Shown here: piece after piece, positions 57,551 through 64,000 of the stretch
How positions within the stretch are numbered: the first letter of the stretch is position 1
Layout of the letters: each line of letters begins with the position of its first letter
Position numbers and translations under genes: made by a program
The notes under the pieces: model-generated
What the model saw: the letters and a program-made list of their open reading frames with translations, nothing else
What the model was told of the DNA's origin: nothing
The model's database searches: none
Origin: Comamonas testosteroni ATCC 11996
GTDB lineage: Bacteria; Pseudomonadota; Gammaproteobacteria; Burkholderiales; Burkholderiaceae_C
Assembly: GCF_000241525.1 (NCBI RefSeq)
Contig: NZ_AHIL01000026.1
Span: forward strand, 248,001-312,000
Direction: 5' to 3'
Length of the DNA stretch: 64,000 nt

Positions 57551-57733
57551 GGGGCACCTCTGGGATAGTTTGCGGAGTGCACAACAATGCGGCGGCAAGA
57601 AACCTGAGGCAATGAGGGATTTCCGTCAACGCGGGTCAGGCGAAGCCGGAGTTTTACTCCCGGTCTGTTTCAGGCTCGCACAGAACCAAAGTCGGAAGCC
57701 GAAACCTGGAGTCGCTCCGCCAATTTGCGTGTC

Positions 57734-58513
57734 TCAGTGGCTTCCCTGGCGATCCACGATCAGTGCAATGTGGTGTCCAGTCAGGTAGAGCGCTATTTCC
57801 GGCGCATCGAACTTCACCGTGGCGGAGCCCAGAGGCACGTCGTCTTCATTCGCGATACGGCTTGCCACAAAATAGGACGGCGTCTTGTTCAGCCGGGCGA
57901 TACCGAACGAATGGTCATTGCCGCCACGCAATGCATCGATCAGATAGGGACGGCCAGAGTAGATCATGCCCACGATGCTGTCAGGCTCGTCCTAGTTGCT
58001 GGCCGTTACCGTGTCGTCCGACATATTGTTCATGAAGATACGGGCATAGCGCAGATCGCTGCAGAGTTCATGCATGAAGTCGCCGACTTTGTGCACCAGC
58101 GAATCCTGCGTGAATTGCGCTGCGCGCTGCTGGCGCGTGAGCATGGACAGACTCGGCGGATCTTAGCGATACCGGGTGGTCAGCTGGATCACCGAGCCCT
58201 GGCGCGCCACCATATTGGTCACACTCAGCATTTCCGTGAACAGCCGGTCCATGATGCGAGCCGTCGTCTTGGCTTCGTATTCGGCGCTGGCCGTCAAGCG
58301 GTCCAGCTCTGCACCCACGACTCGCTTGGACATCCACCACCCCGGACCAGCCACCAAGGTCAGCCACGCAACGGCCATTCCCAGCGTCGCCATGCGCACG
58401 GTGGATCGCATTGACTGCTTGCGCTGAGCTTGCTGCGGTAATGCCTTGCCCACGTACTCTCCCCAGGCCGTTTTGAACGCATGGTAACAAGTACGTCTGG
58501 AGCGAAAAGTCAT
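57734..58513 (-). pseudogene. Broken sensor gene (periplasmic sensor domain only)
   Basis: One reading frame runs across the whole stretch but is cut by a TAA at 58163-58165 and a TAG near 57991, and then ends at 57734. The first part has a membrane helix (TLGMAVAWLTLVAGPGWWM) followed by AELDRLTASAEYEAKTTARI, typical of dCACHE sensors. The last part resumes with IVGMIYSGRPYLIDALRGG and IALYLTGHHIALIVDRQG. The output domain (diguanylate cyclase or kinase) is absent. The start may be at an internal ATG near 58411. Confidence 0.7.
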
Positions 58514-58573
58514 CAGGGAAGCCGATGCCGCGGCCGGAGGAGTCCTCTCCTGTGCATGGCCGCAGGTATGCGG

Positions 58574-58604
58574 CTAAACTAAGTCTGTATCAGTCGGAGT
58601 TATG
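58574..58604 (+). promoter_or_regulatory. Candidate Rrf2 operator upstream of the rrf2-like gene
   Basis: The right arm GTCGGAGTTATG (58593-58604) is identical to one arm of the palindrome at 60671-60701. The left arm (58574-58585, CTAAACTAAGTC) matches in 7 of 12 positions, with the same seven-base spacer. GGAG in the right arm also serves as the ribosome binding site of the gene starting at 58607, so binding could block translation start and transcription. Confidence 0.55.
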
Positions 58605-58606
58605 CG

Positions 58607-59131
58607 ATGAGTTTTTTGAGCGCAGGTGTCGAATATGGCTTGCACTGCATGCTGTACTTGGTTCACTCCGCCGAGCATGGCGTTGCGGAGGCCAGCACCC
58701 GTGACCTTGCAGATATGCAGGGCGTACCAGCGGAGTACGTCGCCAAGCTCTTTACCAAGCTGGGGCATGCTGGACTCGTACGTGCGGCAGAAGGGGTTCG
58801 CGGTGGCTTCTCCCTGGCGCGGCCAGCTGAGAAAATTACGGTGAAAGACGTCGTGGAGGCAATTGATGGCGTGAAGCCGGTGTTCGATTGCCGGGAGGTA
58901 CGAGAGCGCTGTGCTGTTTTTGGCGAAGTCGCTCCCGCATGGGCCACACGTGGCACTTGTTCCATCCATGCAGTGATGGAGGGAGCAGAGAAGGCCATGC
59001 GCGACGAACTCGACCGGCACACGCTTGCGGACCTCGCAAGCCGAACCAGGTCCAAAGCGCCAGCGAGCCACGAAGCCAAAGTCATCGAATGGTTTGGTGC
59101 ACGCTCGGCGGCTCGGCGCTCGACCTCTTAG
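58607..59131 (+). CDS. Rrf2 family transcriptional regulator
   Basis: This 174-residue regulator has a winged helix (about residues 25-70: DLADMQGVPAEYVAKLFTKL and VRGGFSLARPAEKITV). Three Cys follow in FDCREVRERC and RGTCSIHAVM, at positions where Rrf2 proteins such as IscR and NsrR bind iron-sulfur clusters, though the spacing (C-x6-C-x15-C) differs from IscR. It is likely a redox or NO sensor. A palindrome shared with the oxidoreductase gene at 60537 suggests a small regulon. Confidence 0.88.
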   Translation: MSFLSAGVEYGLHCMLYLVHSAEHGVAEASTRDLADMQGVPAEYVAKLFTKLGHAGLVRAAEGVRGGFSLARPAEKITVKDVVEAIDGVKPVFDCREVRERCAVFGEVAPAWATRGTCSIHAVMEGAEKAMRDELDRHTLADLASRTRSKAPASHEAKVIEWFGARSAARRSTS

Positions 59132-59218
59132 TTTGGGATGTGAACGGATATCGGGACACGGTCCTCATGTAGAAGAGGCGCGAGGTCTCTTCCATCGATT
59201 GTCCTGTTTGGAGTTGCC

Positions 59219-59295
59219 AACACACCCCTTGATACCGCGTCGCTTTGCCTTGTCGTACTTCTGTACTACCTGTGGCTTCGCGCCTCGTCTCAACC
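59219..59295 (+). repeat. Dispersed 77-bp repeat, copy 2
   Basis: This is the direct-strand copy of the repeat at 47201-47277. It lies between the convergent Rrf2 and oxidoreductase genes. The similarity continues weakly to about 59340, reaching the end of the oxidoreductase gene. Confidence 0.75.
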
Positions 59296-59331
59296 GCAAA
59301 CCTTCGGTATGCCGGGGCGTGTCAGCCGTTC

Positions 59332-60537
59332 TCAGGCGACGACTATTCGCAGGGGGTCAGCCGACTCCAATGCTTCGGCACGATTCGCCGATGGGGGATA
59401 GATCCATTCGGTGTTGATTTTCTGCTTGAGCGCCTTTGCCTCCGCTCCAACCAGCTTGACCGAGCGCTCCCATCCTTCGGTATAGACCGCTCCCCAGGGG
59501 CCGAGGTCAAGGCAGGTCACATACTTTGGCTGACTATAAGGAATCGGAGCCAGCCCAAGCAGATCGGCGGCAACGTTGTGTCCAGCAGAGCGGCCGAGAT
59601 TCATTGCATGCTGGCACGACATCATGGCTACATGGCCTTGATCGTCAGTCGCGGCGTAGGCGACATCTCCCGTTGCATAGATGGTTGGCACCGCCTTCAC
59701 GCGCAAATCATGGTCAACGTGCAATCGACCGTATGCGTCCCGCTCTCCCGGGATTTGCAATGTGAGTTCATTCGCCCGGGCGCCTGCTGTCCACACGACC
59801 GTGCTTGCATCGATGCGCTGACCGGCCGATGTGACCAATCCATGCTCATCGATAGCGGTCACACCAGCACCCAGAACCGCAGTTACGCCGAGTTCTGCGA
59901 GCGCCTGTTCGATCACCGGCCGCGGGCCCGGCCCGAGGTCGGGTCCAATGTCGCTGTTGCGTTCGACAATCACGACATTCACTGCTGCGCTTTCGCCCAG
60001 GGCCGCACGTAGCCGGGCAGGCATCTCTGCAGCAGTCTCGATTCCGGTAAAGCCGCCCCCGACAACGACAAGGGTACGCCTAGCTTCTGTGTCGGGCTGG
60101 CTGCGAAGGCTCTGAATGTGCGCTTCAAGAGCCGCCGCTTCATCCACCTGATCCACGCTGAAGGCGTATCTGGTGAGCCCCGGAATATCGGGTCGGAAGA
60201 GCTTGCTCCCGGCTGCAAGCACCAGGCGGTCATAGGACAGCTGAGCATCCTGGCCCTGCGCCTTGACGACAACTTGCTGCTGCTGCACGTCAATTTTTTC
60301 GACGCTTCCTTGCATGAACCTCACGCCGACGGCATCAAGCAACTCAGTTAGCTTGACCCGCATGGTGTTTGGGGCTTCCTCGTACAAGCGAGGTCGAACA
60401 TGTAGCTCAGGCTGGGGGGCCACAAGCACAACTTCAATATCGGAACGCTTTTGCATGTCCAGGGCGCGCGCCGCAGCAAGGGCGCTCCACATGCCAGCAA
60501 AGCCTGCACCAACAATCACGATGCGTTGAGTATTCAC
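59332..60537 (-). CDS. FAD-dependent NAD(P)H oxidoreductase, NDH-2-like
   Basis: This 401-residue pyridine-nucleotide disulfide oxidoreductase family protein resembles type II NADH:quinone dehydrogenase. The FAD-binding motif RIVIVGAGFAGMWSALAAA opens the protein, a second dinucleotide fold TLVVVGGGFTGIETAAEM sits near residue 160, and the FAD contact TIYATGDVAYAA near 290. The start is GTG 60537 with GAAGGTG upstream; the frame extends further but without family similarity. A 31-bp palindrome 135 bases upstream is shared with the rrf2 promoter. It is convergent with rrf2. Confidence 0.85.
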   Translation of the reverse strand: MNTQRIVIVGAGFAGMWSALAAARALDMQKRSDIEVVLVAPQPELHVRPRLYEEAPNTMRVKLTELLDAVGVRFMQGSVEKIDVQQQQVVVKAQGQDAQLSYDRLVLAAGSKLFRPDIPGLTRYAFSVDQVDEAAALEAHIQSLRSQPDTEARRTLVVVGGGFTGIETAAEMPARLRAALGESAAVNVVIVERNSDIGPDLGPGPRPVIEQALAELGVTAVLGAGVTAIDEHGLVTSAGQRIDASTVVWTAGARANELTLQIPGERDAYGRLHVDHDLRVKAVPTIYATGDVAYAATDDQGHVAMMSCQHAMNLGRSAGHNVAADLLGLAPIPYSQPKYVTCLDLGPWGAVYTEGWERSVKLVGAEAKALKQKINTEWIYPPSANRAEALESADPLRIVVA

Positions 60538-60670
60538 AGATTCACCTTCATCCCACGTATCACGGCATGCTCGGTTGGCCTGTTGGCTCACCGAGGTCCG
60601 GTAGGAGTATCGACAACTGGCGCGCAGGAGACCGCCTTGGCTCGGCAGACTGGAAGTCGCCGGTCGAACA

Positions 60671-60701
60671 CATAACTCCGACAATCATAGTCGTAGTTAT
60701 G
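60671..60701 (-). promoter_or_regulatory. Candidate Rrf2 operator upstream of the oxidoreductase
   Basis: CATAACTCCGAC-AATCATA-GTCGTAGTTATG has 12-base arms with one mismatch and a seven-base spacer. One arm (read on the minus strand) is identical to the element before the rrf2-like gene. Confidence 0.65.
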
Positions 60702-61110
60702 TGAGAGCACATCAAATGGAAGATTCCCGGCCAAAGATTGAGGATTTCAGCTGTTGCAATAGAGATGCAAAGGACGCCGCGAGTGAAGGGCGCACGAGTG
60801 ATCGCCGGTGTGCCTGGTGCGGGTTGACCTTGCTCCCTGCAAAGTGGATTTCTTCACCCTGTTCAAGAAACGACAAAGGGACAAGCAATGGCAGCAAGTC
60901 GGTGCGTAGCACACGCTTGAAATTCAAGCCACCAGACGCATGCCAGGTCCGTGGTGGGCAATCGCAACCGGTGGTCGTAGCGATTCAGGGCATTCCAAGG
61001 CCAGCCAGAGCGGTGAGGGCGCTTACAAAGCCGGATTAGTCGATGGTTGAAGCGGCTGGATGCGACCGCATTGAGGGAGCTCCCGAAGGGGAGCCGTTTT
61101 TCCCGAGTAC
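60702..61110. other. Intergenic region without a recognised gene
   Basis: A plus-strand open frame (60701-61039) and a minus-strand frame (60712-60927) exist, but neither resembles a protein family. A GCTCCC-GAAG-GGGAGC hairpin followed by CGTTTTT (61079-61101) looks like a plus-strand terminator with no clear gene in front of it. The stretch may hold a small RNA or a decayed gene. Confidence 0.35.
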
Positions 61111-62511
61111 TTAAACCACCGCAGCGCTGAACGGCTCGGGCCTTCTCGCCAGCAGATGAGACAGCCTTTGAAGGCCCGTCTGCAAGCGTCTGCGGTCCTT
61201 GATGCTGCCCAACGAGATACGAATGGCATTGACGGAGTCGCTGCTGGCGGCACTAGTTGTGAATGCCTCCGCCGGCGTGACTGCGATACCCTCGCTGCCG
61301 GCTGCACGCGCAAGCTGTGAGGAGCTCCAATACCCTGGCAACTCGAGCCATACATGAAGGCCGTCTCCAGTGCCGCTGTACCTCCCCGCAAGAATATCCC
61401 TGGCCATCCAGTGGCGCAGACGCGCCTCCTTACGTACGCCTTCCATCAACGCGGCAGCCGAGCCGTCGAGGATCCACTGTGTGGCCAGTGCGGCCGTCAG
61501 AGGTGCGACCATCAGCGCAAATGACCTGAGCGCGACCAGAAAACGTTCACGTTCATACTGGTCACGTATGAGCACGAAGGCGACACGCAAGCCGGGCGTC
61601 AGGCACTTCGACAGGGTCGAGATGTAGGACACCTGTTCCGGGGCAAACGTGGCAATAGGTGGTGGCGGTGCATCGGCAAGCAGCCAGTAGGGGTCATCTT
61701 CGACGATGCGTACAGTGCAGCGCTTGGCGATTTTGGCGAGCTCCTTGCGCCGGCGCTCCGGAATGGTGATGGCGGTCGGGTTCTGCAATGTAGGGTTGAG
61801 GTAGACCAGCCGAGGCTGGTGCTGATGGCAGGCTTGCTCCAGCATCTCGGGCACCATCCCGTGCTGATCCGCTTCCACCGCAACGATGCGTCGGCCGAAC
61901 TGGGTCGCAGCAGTACGCAGGCCCGGATAACTTGCTGGCTCTGTCATTATCACATCGCCAGGCTTCGTCAGCGCCAAGATCAATGCGGCAATTGCTGCTT
62001 GCGCGCCCGGACAGACAACAACCTGCGCTGAATCCAGGGATCCAAACATCGGCTCCAGCCATCTGGCTCCTGCCTTACGGTCGGAGTCGCTTCCTCCGCC
62101 CAGGTGGTAAGTCATCAGCAATGTGGTGTCTGCCCCCATCATTACCTGAGAAAGGCCTTGTTTCAGCAGGTCGTCGAAGTCCACGCCAGCGGGTGGGGGC
62201 GGTGTGTTCATGCTCAGGTCGAGGACCGAGGTCAGCTCAACTTTCGGTGCCGCGACATAGGTACCTCGCGCGCCGCGGCCCTCCAGCAGATGGCGGCGTC
62301 TGGCTTCGTCGTATGCGCGCGTGACCGTCGTCAGGTCGAGGTTCAGCTGTGCTGCCAGCTGGCGCTGCGGAGGCAGACGATCACCCGGTTTGAGCGATCC
62401 GTCTGCCATTGCCGCCTGCAAGGCATCCGCAATCTGCAAGAAGCGCGGCCCGCCATGCACGGCCAATCGCGGCAGCCAAACTGGCAAACTGTCATCTTGT
62501 ATGGTTTTCAT
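61111..62511 (-). CDS. MocR-type regulator (GntR winged helix fused to PLP aminotransferase domain)
   Basis: This 466-residue protein has an N-terminal GntR winged helix (about residues 15-85: LKPGDRLPPQRQLAAQLNLDLTT) fused to a class I aminotransferase-like domain (about 100-450). The PLP-binding Lys is in YISTLSKCLTPGLR and the aspartate in RIVEDDPYWLL. Members such as GabR and PdxR act as sensors of amino compounds or PLP. It is divergent from a small membrane protein gene, with TGTATGG repeats between and at its start. Confidence 0.9.
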   Translation of the reverse strand: MKTIQDDSLPVWLPRLAVHGGPRFLQIADALQAAMADGSLKPGDRLPPQRQLAAQLNLDLTTVTRAYDEARRRHLLEGRGARGTYVAAPKVELTSVLDLSMNTPPPPAGVDFDDLLKQGLSQVMMGADTTLLMTYHLGGGSDSDRKAGARWLEPMFGSLDSAQVVVCPGAQAAIAALILALTKPGDVIMTEPASYPGLRTAATQFGRRIVAVEADQHGMVPEMLEQACHQHQPRLVYLNPTLQNPTAITIPERRRKELAKIAKRCTVRIVEDDPYWLLADAPPPPIATFAPEQVSYISTLSKCLTPGLRVAFVLIRDQYERERFLVALRSFALMVAPLTAALATQWILDGSAAALMEGVRKEARLRHWMARDILAGRYSGTGDGLHVWLELPGYWSSSQLARAAGSEGIAVTPAEAFTTSAASSDSVNAIRISLGSIKDRRRLQTGLQRLSHLLARRPEPFSAAVV

Positions 62512-62593
62512 ACGCAGACATTTTGTCTCAATGTATGGAAATTGCTTTTAAGTAATATGCCTCAGAGCGTGTGGCGATCCCATTCTTGTATGG
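62498..62593. promoter_or_regulatory. Three direct TGTATGG repeats, candidate MocR operator
   Basis: TGTATGG occurs at 62498-62504, 62532-62538 and 62587-62593. The first two starts are 34 bases apart, and paired direct repeats are the known target form for GabR-like MocR proteins. The first copy lies within the first codons of the regulator gene, which suits autorepression. Confidence 0.45.
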
Positions 62594-62679
62594 CAATCGC
62601 CGACGTTTTCGCCTCTCTCCTTCGGGAGGCGGTGTTCCTCACGATAGACAGTGTCAAGTCATAGCTGGAAAATCTCAAA

Positions 62680-62913
62680 ATGATCGATTGGGTCCCTGTA
62701 CTCTTTGTTACGTTCAAGGTTCTCATCTTCGGTGCGTGCATGTTCTTCGCCATCAAGTGGCATTACGACCAAGGAAAGAAGGGCATGGACAGGCGCGCGT
62801 TGCTGCGCACGGGAAGCAAGGTCGCTGCCGCCTTCATGCTGGCGCTGCTGTGTGTGCTGCTGTTCACCTTCGGCCTTGCCAAGATGCTCGGTATGGACTT
62901 GAGCCTCCCATGA
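62680..62913 (+). CDS. Small two-helix membrane protein
   Basis: This 77-residue hydrophobic protein has two clear helices (VPVLFVTFKVLIFGACMFFAI and VAAAFMLALLCVLLFTFGLA) joined by a basic loop (HYDQGKKGMDRRALLRTGSK). The positive-inside rule places the loop in the cytoplasm. No family is recognised. It is divergent from the MocR gene and may be its target. Confidence 0.55.
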   Translation: MIDWVPVLFVTFKVLIFGACMFFAIKWHYDQGKKGMDRRALLRTGSKVAAAFMLALLCVLLFTFGLAKMLGMDLSLP

Positions 62914-63081
62914 CTGCAAAGGCTGGTCGGCCGATATTCAGTCATGCAATGAACCTTGCACTCATCGCACGACCGTAACTTGTTGCCTTATCGACGGTGG
63001 CAATCTGCTTTGCGTCGCTGTTGCAGACTACCTTTGGCTCCAGGCATTCGGTAGATCACTTGCTTCGGATGACGAGGTCGC

Positions 63082-63966
63082 TCAATGCTCCACCGTCAGA
63101 CTGGCCCTGCTTTTCCGGGCCAGCTCGACAAAAGCCAAAGCAGCGGGCGAGAGCTTGTCAAAGCTCAGCGCGGCCAACGCGATTTTCCGGCGACAACGGG
63201 GCTTTAACTGGCGGTAGACAACACCTGCCGGGGGCTCGGGCAGAGCCAGGCGTGCGGCAATGGTGACTGCCTCGCCTTGCGCTACAAAGCCCATCATTGA
63301 AGTGAGCTGCTCAAACCTGAACAGGGTTCTGGGTGCGGCGCCCTGGCTGGCCAAAAATGCATCGATATGGGGGCCCGAGCCTGCGCTGGTGCGGATAAAG
63401 GGCTGTCCATGAAAGCTCATGGCGCCAATGGCTGATTGGGACGCCAGGGGGTGCGCAGCGGGCAGCACCGCCACCAGCTCGTCTTCGGCCAGGGGCAGGG
63501 TATCGAAGCGCTCGTCGGGCAAGGCGACGAAGCCCAGTTCCACGCGCCGTTCCAGCAACCACTGAACGACAGTGCTGTCTACGGCCTCCTCAATGTGCAC
63601 CTCGACCAGGGGGTGCTTCTGCTGAAAGCGTGCCAGGAGGCTCGGCAGCAGACGCAGCGACGAGGTGGCGCCAAAAGATGCAATGCGCAAGTTGCCCCGG
63701 GCAATGCCATGCTCCGCGTCGGCTTCCTGCTGCAATGCCTCTTTTTGCTGAAGGATGTCATTGGCGCGGCTCAGTAGCCTGACGCCCACTTCGGTCAGTG
63801 TTGCCGCAGCCCCTTCGCGCTTGAAAAGCGTGACGCCCAGTTCTGTCTCCAACTGCTTGATGGCATGGCTGACGCCGCTCTGGGAAATACCGAGCACACC
63901 CGCTGCGCGCGAGAAGCTGCCGACCCGGGCGAGTGCTGCAAAGACTTCGAGTTGCGTGAATGTCAT
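63082..63966 (-). CDS. LysR family transcriptional regulator
   Basis: This 294-residue regulator has a helix-turn-helix (SFSRAAGVLGISQSGVSHAIKQLE) and a substrate-binding domain beginning GNLRIASFGATSSLRLLPSLL. It belongs to the CysB/CynR-like half of the family. Its start, ATG 63966, lies 35 bases from the window end, so the divergent partner gene is not visible. Confidence 0.9.
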   Translation of the reverse strand: MTFTQLEVFAALARVGSFSRAAGVLGISQSGVSHAIKQLETELGVTLFKREGAAATLTEVGVRLLSRANDILQQKEALQQEADAEHGIARGNLRIASFGATSSLRLLPSLLARFQQKHPLVEVHIEEAVDSTVVQWLLERRVELGFVALPDERFDTLPLAEDELVAVLPAAHPLASQSAIGAMSFHGQPFIRTSAGSGPHIDAFLASQGAAPRTLFRFEQLTSMMGFVAQGEAVTIAARLALPEPPAGVVYRQLKPRCRRKIALAALSFDKLSPAALAFVELARKSRASLTVEH

Positions 63967-64000
63967 GAGCTTTTACTCATTCGACGATGAATTCTGATTA

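Overview
The window is GC-rich chromosomal DNA that looks like Comamonas (Betaproteobacteria, Comamonadaceae), probably near C. testosteroni. This rests on the smc-zipA-ligA gene order, the style of the heme A/O synthase pair, the RND pump and the many LysR regulators. No 16S gene is present, so the species is an inference.

Positions 1-32,000 are core-like. In order they hold two drug-efflux MFS genes (the first cut by the window edge), a complete RND tripartite efflux operon with a convergent TetR gene, a flavodoxin-like protein, and a CHASE-PAS-GGDEF-EAL c-di-GMP enzyme. Next come a YnfA-type membrane protein, smc-zipA-ligA, a patatin-like (RssA) protein and a DsrE-like protein. A periplasmic thiol-redox pair follows (DsbG plus an unusual DsbD-alpha/Lgt-like/TlpA fusion), divergent from a QseBC-like two-component system. 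This part ends with a diheme cytochrome pair that reads as tsdBA (thiosulfate dehydrogenase and its electron acceptor) and the heme O and heme A synthase genes.

Positions 32,490-47,130 look like a decayed tRNA-Gly-associated island. A tRNA-Gly(CCC) gene is followed at once by the 3' part of a tyrosine integrase. Then come uspA, a DUF1003 protein, an orphan umuD with a perfect SOS box but an active-site Lys to Arg change, a MarR/AlkC-like/small-protein operon with a palindromic operator, a lectin-like lipoprotein, and an 8-kb gene for a 2659-residue autotransporter made of nested repeats. A 17-bp copy of the tRNA 3' part lies just beyond the autotransporter.

Positions 47,130-64,000 are accessory DNA rich in regulators: NTF2-like protein, LysR/MFS pair, molbindin, two orphan small proteins, LysR/YdcZ-type transporter pair, a VOC protein, an OXA-2-like class D beta-lactamase, HchA with a LuxR regulator, a broken sensor gene with in-frame stops, an Rrf2 regulator, an NDH-2-like oxidoreductase, a MocR regulator with 34-bp-spaced direct repeats, and a LysR. 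The Rrf2 gene and the oxidoreductase share a palindromic upstream element and probably form one redox circuit. A 77-bp dispersed repeat occurs inverted near 47.2 kb and 59.2 kb. I saw no CRISPR array and no intact insertion sequence.
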